Assembly (NCBI GenBank): GCA_016177875.1
Contig: JACOUL010000028.1
Coordinates: 1-64,000, forward strand
Direction: 5' to 3'
From: Burkholderiales bacterium
GTDB taxonomy: Bacteria; Pseudomonadota; Gammaproteobacteria; Burkholderiales; Burkholderiaceae_D
Length of the DNA stretch: 64,000 bases
The notes under the pieces are model-generated. The model was not told the origin of the DNA. It made no database searches and saw nothing but the letters and a program-made list of their open reading frames with translations. Made by a program: the position numbers and the translations under genes. Below, piece after piece: positions 17,173 through 25,058 of the stretch; the stretch's first letter is position 1, and every line of letters starts with the position of its first letter.

Positions 17173-17657
17173 ATCTTCCTCCTTTTCGCGTCGGCCAAGG
17201 TTACGATTGCCACGCGTTGGTATCGGGGCGCAAGCTGATCATCGGCGGGGTAACGATTCCGCATGCGACTGGTTTGATGGGGCATTCCGATGCGGATGTT
17301 TTGCTGCATGCGATTACCGATGCACTGATCGGCGCGGCCGGCTTGGGCGATATCGGCAAACATTTTCCGGATACCGATCCGCAATTTGCCGGCGCGGATT
17401 CGCGCAAGCTCTTGCAGGAAGCCGGCAAGCGCGTGTGCGAGACTGGTTACGTGATCGCCAATATCGACGCCACCATCATTGCGCAAGGGCCGAAAATGGC
17501 ACCGCATATTCCGCAGATGGTGGCGCATGTCGCCGAGGATCTGGGCCTGTTGCCTGCGCAGGTGAATATCAAGGCGAAGACCAATGAAAAGCTAGGTTAT
17601 CTCGGGCGGGAAGAGGGGATTGCTGCAGATGCGGTGGCGTTAATCTTCAAGGGCTGA
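17169..17657 (+). CDS. ispF: 2-C-methyl-D-erythritol 2,4-cyclodiphosphate synthase
   Basis: A 162-aa homotrimeric MEP-pathway enzyme that cyclises CDP-ME-2-phosphate. Zn ligands lie in 'GYDCHAL' (Asp/His), and the signature '[19 protein letters not shown]' is complete. '[21 protein letters not shown]' and '[18 protein letters not shown]' are also typical. The ATG lies inside the ispD stop region (ATGA), so translation is coupled. Confidence 0.96.
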   Translation: MNLPPFRVGQGYDCHALVSGRKLIIGGVTIPHATGLMGHSDADVLLHAITDALIGAAGLGDIGKHFPDTDPQFAGADSRKLLQEAGKRVCETGYVIANIDATIIAQGPKMAPHIPQMVAHVAEDLGLLPAQVNIKAKTNEKLGYLGREEGIAADAVALIFKG

Positions 17658-17658
17658 G

Positions 17659-17683
17659 CTAGTGTAGTGACTCACTACACTAG
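17659..17683. repeat. Perfect inverted repeat, 11-bp stem, 3-nt loop, just after ispF
   Basis: CTAGTGTAGTG (17659-17669) and CACTACACTAG (17673-17683) are perfect complements. It begins one base after the ispF stop. A T-rich run occurs only about 12 nt further on, so it is not a textbook terminator. It may serve as terminator, 3'-end stabiliser or operator. Confidence 0.6.
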
Positions 17684-17791
17684 GCATATGCAAAGATTTT
17701 TTTCGAGATTCGTATGGTTATGGCATCAGAATGCTTCTAATCGGTAAAATTAATTAGCTAAGGGTCATTTAACCTATTGATTTTTAAAGAT

Positions 17792-17829
17792 TGGCCGTAT
17801 AAATTTAAAATTTGTAAAATATACGGCCA
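17792..17829. promoter_or_regulatory. 9-bp dyad with AT-rich centre overlapping the start of the nucleotidyltransferase gene
   Basis: TGGCCGTAT (17792-17800) and ATACGGCCA (17821-17829) are perfect complements around a 20-nt AT-rich core that contains AAATTT twice. The right arm ends on the A of the start codon, and no Shine-Dalgarno sequence is visible. The gene could be transcribed leaderless or be controlled by an operator or hairpin over its start. The mechanism is inference. Confidence 0.55.
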
Positions 17830-18803
17830 TGGACTACATTCCTCTTTCCGATGCCGCAATACGGCAAATCATAGACGCCTCCACCATCTATGAAGAATTT
17901 GTTCGCGTCGAAAAGCGGACTCGTGATTTTTCCGGCGGCATGTATTGGAAGCGCCAGGGGGCATACGAATATTTGGTGAAAACTACTCCGGATAATCGCC
18001 AGATCCGCGTTGGACCGCGTAACGCTGAGACAGAAAACACGTACCAAAAATTTGTCGAACGAAAGCGAAATACCGAGGACCGCCTGCGCTCCCTCAGGCA
18101 GGCGCTGACGGAAGCTGAGCGGCTCAACAAGGCAGTCAAGGCTGGTCGCGCACCGACCATACTGATCTCCGTTCTGACGGCACTGGATAAAGCCGGAATA
18201 AGTCGACACTTTACCGTCGTCGGTACACACGCCTTATATGCCTATGAGACTGCCGCTGGCGTACGAATTGCACAAGGAGCATTGGCAACCCAGGATATTG
18301 ATCTGCTATGGGATGCGAGAAAGCGCGTTCAGTTTTTCATGGATATGGACCGCTTGGATATGTCGATGCTGCGCTTATTGCAGAAAGCCGATCCGACGTT
18401 CGAACGCAAAGAGGGACAACTTGAAACGGCAATCAATGCCAAAGGATTCGAGGTCGATTTTATCCGTCGACAGCCGGAAGGCGACGACCCGCATCCTGTT
18501 CGATTTTCAAAAGATGAAAACGACCTTTGGCCGATTCAAGCGTTGCGCGCATCTGTGTTGACCAGTTCACCGAAGTTCAAGCATCTCGTCATATCCGCAA
18601 CCGGTCGAATGGCAATGATGCAGACCATCGCACCCGCAACATTTGTAAATTTTAAGCGGTGGATGGCAGGCCAAGCGCTGGATCGCCCGGACCCGAAACG
18701 GCGCCGCGATGCTCGTCAAGCGGCAATCGTGCAAACCCTATTGGATGAGAGATTGCTGGCCGATGATGACGCATCAGGCGAGCATGATCAGGAAATGAAA
18801 TGA
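17829..18803 (+). CDS. GSU2403-family nucleotidyltransferase-fold protein
   Basis: A 324-aa protein. The nucleotidyltransferase core lies near 135-165: 'VVGTHALYAYE' followed by 'TQDIDLLWD' (a D-x-D pair). A helical N-terminal region has 'RKRNTEDRLRSLRQALTEAERL', and the C-terminus is basic ('RPDPKRRRDARQA'). This fits the GSU2403/NTP_transf_8 group; substrates are unknown, and some related families act in toxin-antitoxin or RNA-modifying roles. It sits alone between ispDF and the host-attachment gene behind an AT-rich 170-bp leader with an unusual dyad, which suggests an accessory insertion. Confidence 0.7.
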   Translation: MDYIPLSDAAIRQIIDASTIYEEFVRVEKRTRDFSGGMYWKRQGAYEYLVKTTPDNRQIRVGPRNAETENTYQKFVERKRNTEDRLRSLRQALTEAERLNKAVKAGRAPTILISVLTALDKAGISRHFTVVGTHALYAYETAAGVRIAQGALATQDIDLLWDARKRVQFFMDMDRLDMSMLRLLQKADPTFERKEGQLETAINAKGFEVDFIRRQPEGDDPHPVRFSKDENDLWPIQALRASVLTSSPKFKHLVISATGRMAMMQTIAPATFVNFKRWMAGQALDRPDPKRRRDARQAAIVQTLLDERLLADDDASGEHDQEMK

Positions 18804-18835
18804 CGTCGCAAGAAAAGAAATGAGTGGCCAACGCC

Positions 18836-19309
18836 CTAGTGTTTCCATCCCCGCACAAATTCTTCGATGCCATGCCTGTCGTACCAAGAAATATCCTTGT
18901 CGATTTCGTCGGCCACTAATTTTTGCGCTTCCTTGCTTAGGTTCTTGCGCAGCAAGCCAAGAAATTTCGGCGGCGCGATTACATATAATTTTTCGAAGCG
19001 ATGCTCATGATGGGCATTGTCGAGAAAGTCGCTGATTGCTTTTGAAAATTCTTCGTTTTCATGTTCGAGAGGATCGGTCTCGGGTTGTCCGTCATGGATA
19101 CTGCCGCGATTGCCGGCACCGCCTTTCCCAGGGCGCCCGCCTTTTCCTGAATTGCGCCTGAGCGGCGCGCCGGTCAAGACTTCGCGCCCTTGTGCCTTTC
19201 CTGCAGGATTGGCGAGATCTTCAATTTCCATTAGATGATGTTCTTCGTCGACTTCCTCGAAAATGCGGGCACGATAACCGTCGGCTGCGAGTATCCAGGT
19301 GGTTTGCAT
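18836..19309 (-). CDS. Host attachment family protein (PF10116-like)
   Basis: A 157-aa protein that starts 'MQTTWILAADGYRARIF', the usual beginning of the family first described as required for attachment to host cells. The middle is Gly/Lys/Arg-rich and low in complexity (about 45-75), and the C-terminal half has 'KLYVIAPPKFLGLLRKNL', related to eRF1 domain folds. The start at 19309 is preferred to 19336 because of the N-terminal match. The true role in free-living species is unclear. It is divergent from rubrerythrin, with a 243-bp gap. Confidence 0.8.
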   Translation of the reverse strand: MQTTWILAADGYRARIFEEVDEEHHLMEIEDLANPAGKAQGREVLTGAPLRRNSGKGGRPGKGGAGNRGSIHDGQPETDPLEHENEEFSKAISDFLDNAHHEHRFEKLYVIAPPKFLGLLRKNLSKEAQKLVADEIDKDISWYDRHGIEEFVRGWKH

Positions 19310-19552
19310 GGCTTGCCTCTTTGAAAACCTTGTCACGGTTGGACTTACGCGGCGGCGCTTTGTTCTATGCCATAGAGACTGTCTTTAAAGCTGCTCGATG
19401 CGATTACAATTGCCAATTAAGCGCATTGAAATTGACAATTTGAGCATTTGCTCAGACCGGATCACAATACGCCTGATTTCATCGGAGAAGGCTTTGCTTG
19501 CTTCGAGTAATCCCATCACTGTCTGATTGATTTTGACCAACTAGGAGAAACC
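19310..19552. promoter_or_regulatory. Divergent intergenic region upstream of rubrerythrin
   Basis: A 243-bp AT-rich gap with TTGACA near 19432, a small perfect dyad GAGCA-TT-TGCTC just after it, and imperfect AATTG/CAATT repeats around 19400-19440. A clear Shine-Dalgarno sequence (AGGAGA) precedes the rubrerythrin ATG. I could not assign a known regulator (OxyR, PerR or Fur) by eye. Confidence 0.35.
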
Positions 19553-19975
19553 ATGGCAAATCTCAAGGGCTCGAAAACCGAAGCCAATTTGAAAGCCGCT
19601 TTTGCCGGCGAGTCGCAAGCTAATCGCCGCTATCTGTATTTCGCAAACAAGGCTGACATCGAAGGTCAAAACGACGTTGCCGCCTTGTTCCGCTCCACCG
19701 CTGAAGGCGAGACCGGTCACGCCCACGGCCACTTGGAATATCTGGAAATTGTCGGCGATCCGGCTACCGGCTTGCCGATCGGCTCGACCCGCCAAAACCT
19801 GGCAGCTGCCGTCGCCGGTGAAACCCATGAGTACACCGACATGTACCCAGGCATGGCCAAGACCGCGCGCGATGAAGGTTTCGAGGAAATCGCCGATTGG
19901 TTCGAGACGCTGGCCAAAGCCGAGCGTTCCCACGCCAACCGTTATCAGAAGGCCCTCGACGCACTGGTCGACTAA
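19553..19975 (+). CDS. Rubrerythrin (ferritin-like diiron protein, no rubredoxin domain)
   Basis: A 140-aa protein. The four-helix diiron site is visible as Glu in '[16 protein letters not shown]', Glu/His in '[15 protein letters not shown]', Glu-x-x-Glu in '[12 protein letters not shown]' and Glu/His in 'AERSHANRY'. The C-terminal rubredoxin domain of classical rubrerythrin is absent, so electrons must come from a separate partner. Family members reduce hydrogen peroxide in the cytoplasm. It leads a set of five co-directional genes; the Fe-S protein three genes on is a candidate partner. Confidence 0.92.
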   Translation: MANLKGSKTEANLKAAFAGESQANRRYLYFANKADIEGQNDVAALFRSTAEGETGHAHGHLEYLEIVGDPATGLPIGSTRQNLAAAVAGETHEYTDMYPGMAKTARDEGFEEIADWFETLAKAERSHANRYQKALDALVD

Positions 19976-20031
19976 GCTTCTCACCATGGACTCCGCCTTT
20001 CTCGGTGTCGGGAAAGGCGGGCCGCACAATC

Positions 20032-20760
20032 ATGTTTGCACATAAAAAGGTAGTGATTACCGGCGCGTCCAGAGATTTTGGCGTCGCACTCGCATGGAAT
20101 TTTGCGAAGCAGGGCGCCACGGTATTTGCAAGCGCGCGGCGCTTGCAGGATGCGCAAAAGACCTGCGATCAGATTCGTTCGCATGATGCAAATGCGGATG
20201 TCCGCCCCTTGCAATGCGACTTGACCGACCCGGCGGATATTCGTGCCGCGGCGGCTTTAATTCAAGAGCAAACCGATTCGATCGACCTTCTTGTTCATAA
20301 CGGTTCGCAGTGGCTGCAGCAGGATGATTTCATCGAAACATCGGATGACAAGATCGTCAGTGTGATCAATTCCGGCACGACGGGGCCGATTTTATTGACC
20401 AAGCATTTGCTGCCGTTATTGCAGCGCTCGCCCGGCGCCGATATCGTCAATATGATTTCCAAGGCGGCTGAAAGCGGCTTCGTCGGCGACGGGCCGCACG
20501 AAGCGTTTTATGCGATGAAGCATGGCCATGCGGGTTTCGCCGATGTGTTGGCGCATCGCTTGAAAAAAGATGGCATACGCGTGCTATCGCTATTCCCGCC
20601 GGATTTTCACAATACCAGCCCCTTTGATTCTGATTGGGGCAAAGCGGATGACAAACTGCTGCTTAATGCGAAGAACTTGATCGATACGATCAACTTCGCC
20701 TTATCGCAGCCGCGCAACTGCACGATAAGTAAAATTTATTTCGACGGTAATCGACGCTAA
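20032..20760 (+). CDS. Short-chain dehydrogenase/reductase family protein with atypical active site
   Basis: A 242-aa Rossmann protein. 'VVITGASRDFG' is the nucleotide-binding loop, but the usual TGxxxGxG has Asp at the middle Gly. 'LVHNGSQWL' corresponds to NNAG, and Ser is present in 'NMISKAAES'. The catalytic YxxxK reads F-Y-A-M-K: with Lys aligned, the Tyr position holds Phe and a Tyr sits one residue later. Activity may therefore be altered. The start at 20032 is chosen over 19897, which runs through rubrerythrin. It lies 56 bp after rubrerythrin and 42 bp before the Fe-S protein. Confidence 0.82.
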   Translation: MFAHKKVVITGASRDFGVALAWNFAKQGATVFASARRLQDAQKTCDQIRSHDANADVRPLQCDLTDPADIRAAAALIQEQTDSIDLLVHNGSQWLQQDDFIETSDDKIVSVINSGTTGPILLTKHLLPLLQRSPGADIVNMISKAAESGFVGDGPHEAFYAMKHGHAGFADVLAHRLKKDGIRVLSLFPPDFHNTSPFDSDWGKADDKLLLNAKNLIDTINFALSQPRNCTISKIYFDGNRR

Positions 20761-20802
20761 GCGGCGGCCATTCAACCTAATAGCAATACGACGACATTTT
20801 CT

Positions 20803-22146
20803 ATGACTCATTCCCATCGCGAAGGCAACCTCGAAGCGCCCACTCGTCATCCGCTCGATTGGAAGAGCGAGGATTTTTACAACGAGGAATCGCTTAACAA
20901 GGAGCTGGAACGCGTCTTCGATATTTGCCACGGTTGCCGCCGTTGCGTGTCGCTGTGCGGGACATTTCCGACGCTGTTCGACTTGGTCGATAACTCGCCG
21001 ACCTTGGAACTCGATGGCGTAGACAAGAAAGATTATTGGAAGGCAATCGATCAGTGCTACTTGTGCGATGTGTGCTACATGACCAAGTGTCCGTATACGC
21101 CGCCGCATTCGTGGAATGTCGACTTTCCGCATTTGATGTTGCGTGCCAAGGCGGTCAAATTCCAGAAGCACGGCATTTCGGCGCGCGACAAATTTTTATC
21201 GAATACCGATGGCCTCGGCATGTTTGCCGGCATTCCCATCGTCACGCAAACGGTTAACGCGGTCAACAAGACCAAGGCCATGCGCGGCTTGGTAGAGAAG
21301 ACGCTGGGTGTGGACAAGAATGCATGGCTGCCTGAGTTTGCACCGAAAAAATTCCGTTCGGGTGCTGCGGCATCCAAGTCATATCCGGTGAAAGACGGTG
21401 AGCTCACGCCCGGTAAAGTCGCCATCTACTCGACTTGCTACGTCAATTACAACGAGCCGGGCATCGGCCATGATTTGCTGGCGATTCTCGACCATAACGA
21501 GATTCCCTATGTGATGGTCGAGAAAGAAGCCTGCTGCGGCATGCCCAAGCTGGAGCAGGGCGATCTTGCAGGCGTTGAGGAAAAGAAAAATATCAATATC
21601 CCGCACTTGGCGAAACTGGCTAAGGAAGGTTACGCGATCCTGACGTCGATTCCCTCCTGCACGCTGATGTACAAGCAGGAATTGCCCTTGATGTTTCCGG
21701 ATGATTCCGATACGCAATTGGTGAAGGAAGCGATGTGGGATCCCTTTGAATACTTTATTTCGCGCAATCGCGATGGCTTGCTGAAGACGGATTTCAAGCA
21801 GTCGCTCGGCAAGGTGTCTTACCATATTCCTTGCCATTCACGCGTGCAGAATGTCGGCAGGAAAACCGCAGAGACCTTGCAACTTGTGCCGGAAACCAAA
21901 CTCAATATTGTTGAACGTTGCTCAGGGCATGCGGGGACGTTTGGCGTTAAAAAAGAATTCCATGCCACGGCGATGAAGATAGGCAAGCCGGTTTTCAAGG
22001 CGATGACGAATGACGAGCCGAATTACATTTCATCGGATTGCCAGTTGGCCGGGCATCATATTGAACAAGGCATGAGTGAGGCCGGTTTGAAGCACGCAGA
22101 GCTGGCGCACCCGCTGTCGCTGCTGCGCAAAGCATACGGAATCTAA
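20803..22146 (+). CDS. Double [4Fe-4S] / CCG-domain iron-sulfur oxidoreductase (GlpC/heterodisulfide-reductase-like)
   Basis: A 447-aa protein. Cys42, 45, 48 and 52 form a first [4Fe-4S] motif ('CHGCRRCVSLC'); a second lies at Cys85, 88, 91 and 96 ('CYLCDVCYMTKCP', with four residues before the last Cys). Two CCG-type domains follow: 'STCYVNYNEP...EKEACCGMPKLEQG' and 'IPCHSRVQNVG...ERCSGHAGTFG', where CSGH replaces CCG. Such proteins pass electrons between a flavoprotein or quinone pool and a partner enzyme. Close spacing to the ferritin-like gene (9 bp) and conserved company with rubrerythrin and DUF3501 suggest it supplies electrons for peroxide reduction. This is inference. Confidence 0.85.
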   Translation: MTHSHREGNLEAPTRHPLDWKSEDFYNEESLNKELERVFDICHGCRRCVSLCGTFPTLFDLVDNSPTLELDGVDKKDYWKAIDQCYLCDVCYMTKCPYTPPHSWNVDFPHLMLRAKAVKFQKHGISARDKFLSNTDGLGMFAGIPIVTQTVNAVNKTKAMRGLVEKTLGVDKNAWLPEFAPKKFRSGAAASKSYPVKDGELTPGKVAIYSTCYVNYNEPGIGHDLLAILDHNEIPYVMVEKEACCGMPKLEQGDLAGVEEKKNINIPHLAKLAKEGYAILTSIPSCTLMYKQELPLMFPDDSDTQLVKEAMWDPFEYFISRNRDGLLKTDFKQSLGKVSYHIPCHSRVQNVGRKTAETLQLVPETKLNIVERCSGHAGTFGVKKEFHATAMKIGKPVFKAMTNDEPNYISSDCQLAGHHIEQGMSEAGLKHAELAHPLSLLRKAYGI

Positions 22147-22155
22147 GGAGAAAAC

Positions 22156-22452
22156 ATGGCCAACGAAGGCTACCACGAACCGTTAGAAAAATTATCCGAT
22201 GCGACGATGGACATGCATCGCGCGATCACCTCGCTGATGGAAGAGCTGGAAGCGGTGGATTGGTATAACCAGCGCGCCGAGGCCTGCACCGATCCCGATT
22301 TGAAAGCCATCCTTGAGCACAATCGCGACGAGGAAAAGGAACACGCGACCATGGTGCTGGAGTGGATACGCCGTCGCGATCCGAAAATGGACCAGGAATT
22401 GCGCGAGAATCTGTTCGGCACAGGTCCGATTACCGGCCAACATCATAGCTGA
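22156..22452 (+). CDS. Encapsulated-ferritin-like (EncFtn) protein without encapsulin-targeting tail
   Basis: A 98-aa two-helix protein very like R. rubrum EncFtn as I remember it. 'SLMEELEAVDWYNQR' supplies Glu29, Glu30, Glu32, Trp36 and Tyr37, and 'DEEKEHATMVLEWIRRRD' supplies Glu60 and His63, matching ferroxidase residues Glu32, Glu62 and His65 there with a shift of two. EncFtn forms decamers that oxidise Fe(II) at dimer interfaces. The usual C-terminal targeting motif (LTVGSLR-like) is missing: the protein ends GPITGQHHS, and no encapsulin gene is nearby. The ATG follows TAAGGAGAAAAC. Confidence 0.9.
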   Translation: MANEGYHEPLEKLSDATMDMHRAITSLMEELEAVDWYNQRAEACTDPDLKAILEHNRDEEKEHATMVLEWIRRRDPKMDQELRENLFGTGPITGQHHS

Positions 22453-22460
22453 GGAAAAGC

Positions 22461-23042
22461 ATGGCACTGACACGCGATAGTCTTTTAAGCTTGGAAGCAT
22501 ATGCCAAGGCGCGCCCGGCGATTCGGGCTGAAATCATCGCACACAAGAAGATCCGCAACGTTCATCTCGGTAATCACATGACGCTGCAATTCGAAGATGA
22601 AAAGCTGTTGCGCTATCAAGTGCAGGAAATGCTGCGCATTGAAAAAATCTTCGAGGAAGAAGGCATTCAATCCGAGCTGGAAGCCTATGCGCCTCTCGCG
22701 CCGGATGGGAGCAACCTGAAGGCAACGATGATGATCGAATACGGCAATGAAGCGGAGCGCAAGGCTGCATTAGCCAAGCTGATCGGCGTGGAAGACCGAA
22801 CCTTCATTCAAGTCGAAGGGCAGGAGCGCGTATATGCGATTGCCGATGAAGACCTGGAGCGCGAAAACGCCGAAAAAACGTCTGCCGTGCACTTCTTGCG
22901 ATTTGAACTTGCGCCGGCGATGAAACAGGCGCTCAAAAACGGCGCGCAGCTGATGATCGGCTGTGATCATCCCAATTATTTGGCGCACTTGGAAGAATTG
23001 CCGCCGGAGACCTTGGCGTCGCTGCTGAGCGATTTGAATTAA
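22461..23042 (+). CDS. DUF3501 family protein
   Basis: A 193-aa soluble protein of unknown function, assigned to DUF3501 by overall pattern: 'SLEAYAKARPAIRAEIIAHKKIRNVHLG', 'LRYQVQEMLRIEKIFEEEGI', 'LKATMMIEYGNEAERKAAL' and the ending 'GCDHPNYLAHLEELPPETLASLL'. It starts 8 bp after the ferritin-like gene and ends the module. DUF3501 genes commonly travel with rubrerythrin and CCG Fe-S proteins in proteobacteria (from memory), which points to a shared redox role. Confidence 0.85.
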   Translation: MALTRDSLLSLEAYAKARPAIRAEIIAHKKIRNVHLGNHMTLQFEDEKLLRYQVQEMLRIEKIFEEEGIQSELEAYAPLAPDGSNLKATMMIEYGNEAERKAALAKLIGVEDRTFIQVEGQERVYAIADEDLERENAEKTSAVHFLRFELAPAMKQALKNGAQLMIGCDHPNYLAHLEELPPETLASLLSDLN

Positions 23043-23047
23043 CAGCG

Positions 23048-23443
23048 TCAGAGCTTTAGACGTTTCATATTGGCCATCGCACTGCGATGGATCGGCGCCA
23101 ATCCGTGGCGAAGGATGTTGTCCGCGGAACGGCGAAAGTGCTCGCTGCCGAAAACGGGAGTGAATCCGCCGCCCAGATAGACGGCCCAGGATGAACGCAT
23201 CATGGACAGGCAAAGCTCTTGATTGATGCGAAACGCTTCCATGTACATCGCATTCCATGATTCATAAAATGCGGTGACTTTTTCCGAACTCATTAAGCGA
23301 AACTCGCGTTGGTCGTGCGTCGACGGAATGCTGCCTGCGAACGCCAAACGCATGAGGCGGTGCGCCATGATTTGCGGCGTGGCAAAAGCGAGTTCGGAGG
23401 CTTGAGTGCCGAAATGTTTGGGACGAAGGCGAGAAGAAGGCAT
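23048..23443 (-). CDS. Hypothetical protein, possibly phasin-like
   Basis: A 131-aa helical protein without signal peptide. The part from Met51 on ('SSEKVTAFYESWNAMYMEA', then 'INQELCLSMMRSSW') is amphipathic and recalls phasins or PHA-granule-associated proteins, but I do not recognise a definite family. An internal ATG at Met51 could be an alternative start. It is convergent with DUF3501 (5 bp between stops). If phasin-like, it would connect to phaC/phaR at 3.5-6 kb; this is weak inference. Confidence 0.55.
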   Translation of the reverse strand: MPSSRLRPKHFGTQASELAFATPQIMAHRLMRLAFAGSIPSTHDQREFRLMSSEKVTAFYESWNAMYMEAFRINQELCLSMMRSSWAVYLGGGFTPVFGSEHFRRSADNILRHGLAPIHRSAMANMKRLKL

Positions 23444-23541
23444 GCAGATACTTTAACAGAAAAAGGCGGCATGCATAGTTCCCCTGCCCGGCAACACAGG
23501 CTAACCGATTAAGACCGAAACGAAATTAAATCATTTTGCGG

Positions 23542-23721
23542 TTAATGATGCGTTCGGCCCGAGCCGGATTTCTTGCCGCCGCCGGAAATTTTGTTTTCCG
23601 TTGCCCAGGCGCGGCGCTTGGCTTCGGTTTTCGGAACGCCGCGCGTCTCATATCCTTCTTCAATATGGCGCGCTTGACGCTTTTGCTTGTCCGTATAGGC
23701 GGATTTGTCACCTCGCGGCAT
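23542..23721 (-). CDS. Small basic protein of the 'plasmid stabilization protein' type
   Basis: A 59-aa highly charged protein: 'MPRGDKSAYTDKQKRQARHI', 'GYETRGVPKTEAKRRAWAT' and a tail rich in Gly, Lys and Ser ('GGGKKSGSGR'). Many proteobacterial genomes carry such short proteins annotated as plasmid stabilization proteins, without proven function. The ATG at 23721 has TTGCAAGGAGAAAATC upstream, a strong Shine-Dalgarno sequence, which fixes the start; the 70-aa frame to 23754 is rejected. It is divergent from the LanC-like gene. Confidence 0.78.
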   Translation of the reverse strand: MPRGDKSAYTDKQKRQARHIEEGYETRGVPKTEAKRRAWATENKISGGGKKSGSGRTHH

Positions 23722-23824
23722 GATTTTCTCCTTGCAAGTTGGTCGGCTTAACAAATGCTAAGAGGTATTCGCCTTGAGTTGGTTCCCGTGCTAGTCTTGG
23801 TTGGAACGAAGCTGCGTGAAAAAA

Positions 23825-25057
23825 ATGGAGAGCGGAAAAAATATCAAAACGCATCGTGTCTACGATCCGACTCGGCATGAAAAGATGACGGATCGGGCGT
23901 GGCAAGCGGATGTTGCGCAAGATGCCGTTCAACTTATAGTGCGCGACTTCGAGAGTGCAATAAGCGCAAGCGGCAGTTGGCCGACGCACCCATTGGATGA
24001 CGAAGGCAGCTCGCCAAAATGGGCGCTATACTCCGGCGCGGCAGGGGCTGTTGTATCACTGCGAATTCTGAAGCGTGCCGGCTATATGGCCAAGGATTGG
24101 TCATCCATTCTGAGACAAATTCACTCGGCTTATCTTCTCAGTCCTGATTACGGCTATGAAACGGGACTTCACTTAGGGGAAATCGGCATCCTCGCGCCAG
24201 CCTACCTGGCTGATCCGAGCGATCATTCCATATTTGAGCGCTTGGTCAAATGTATGAAAGAGACCGCGCATCATCAAGCGAGAGAAATTACTTCGGGTGG
24301 AGCGGGCATGATGCATGCCGCTCTTGTTCTCCACGAAAAGACCGGCGAACAGATTTGGATAGACCTTTATCGGGAAGCTGCATACGCGCTTTGGGAAAGC
24401 TGGGTAGAGAACCGCGAAACGGGAGAATGGCTATGGACAAGCAAAATTTTTAAAGGCGTTCGCTCGTACTATGGCGCGTGTCACGGCATTGCTGGAAATG
24501 TACAGGCACTATTAAAAGGAATTGAATTTCTCCCGAGCGAATGGGCAGGAACCATTGTCCGACGAGCCATTCAGACCTTAAGGCATTCGTCGGTAAGACA
24601 AGGTGCAGACATAAATTGGCCGCTAAGCGCAGAGACGGATGCAGCAGGGGTAAAGCGGTTGGTGCAATGGTGTCATGGGGCGCCGGGAATCGTGAATGCA
24701 CTCGCCAACTTGGAAGCATTCGAGCATGAGGAATCGAGCGAATTTGAATCCTTGCTCATGGATGCCGGCGAATTTGTCTGGAAAGCCGGCCCGCTTGCAA
24801 AAGGCCCTGGAATATGCCACGGGACTGCGGGGAATGGCTACGCGTTCTTAGCGCTCTATCGCCGTACCGGTCATGCGCTTTGGCTGGAGCGCGCGCGCAA
24901 ATTTGCCGTGCACGCAATTCAGCAGTCGAACGACGCACGTAAAAAATACGGCCGCGGCCGGTATACGCTTTGGACAGGCGACGGAGGTCTTGCCGTGTAT
25001 CTTCTGCATTGTCTTCGCCCTGAAATATTTGCATTGCCCGGGCTGGATGAATTTTAA
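23825..25057 (+). CDS. Stand-alone lanthionine synthetase C-like (LanC) protein
   Basis: A 410-aa (alpha/alpha)6-barrel protein. Gly-rich LanC motifs recur: 'ALYSGAAGAV', 'ETGLHLGEIGI', 'SGGAGMMHA', 'YYGACHGIAGN', 'WCHGAPGIV' and 'GICHGTAGNG'. The Zn ligands of LanC (Cys, then Cys-His) correspond to Cys in WCHG and Cys-His in ICHG. No LanB, LanM, transporter or lanthipeptide precursor is nearby, so it may be a LanC-like enzyme acting on another substrate (eukaryotic LANCL adds glutathione to dehydroamino acids). Starts at TTG 23801 or ATG 23825 are possible. It is followed by a GNAT gene. Confidence 0.85.
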   Translation: MESGKNIKTHRVYDPTRHEKMTDRAWQADVAQDAVQLIVRDFESAISASGSWPTHPLDDEGSSPKWALYSGAAGAVVSLRILKRAGYMAKDWSSILRQIHSAYLLSPDYGYETGLHLGEIGILAPAYLADPSDHSIFERLVKCMKETAHHQAREITSGGAGMMHAALVLHEKTGEQIWIDLYREAAYALWESWVENRETGEWLWTSKIFKGVRSYYGACHGIAGNVQALLKGIEFLPSEWAGTIVRRAIQTLRHSSVRQGADINWPLSAETDAAGVKRLVQWCHGAPGIVNALANLEAFEHEESSEFESLLMDAGEFVWKAGPLAKGPGICHGTAGNGYAFLALYRRTGHALWLERARKFAVHAIQQSNDARKKYGRGRYTLWTGDGGLAVYLLHCLRPEIFALPGLDEF

Positions 25058-25058
25058 A

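Noticed and set aside
22156-22452. Encapsulin nanocompartment system
   Set aside because: No shell gene nearby and no LTVGSLR-like targeting tail on the ferritin-like protein.
23526-23711. 61-aa minus-strand ORF overlapping the small basic protein
   Set aside because: Out of frame with the 59-aa protein that has the strong ribosome binding site and a recognised family pattern.
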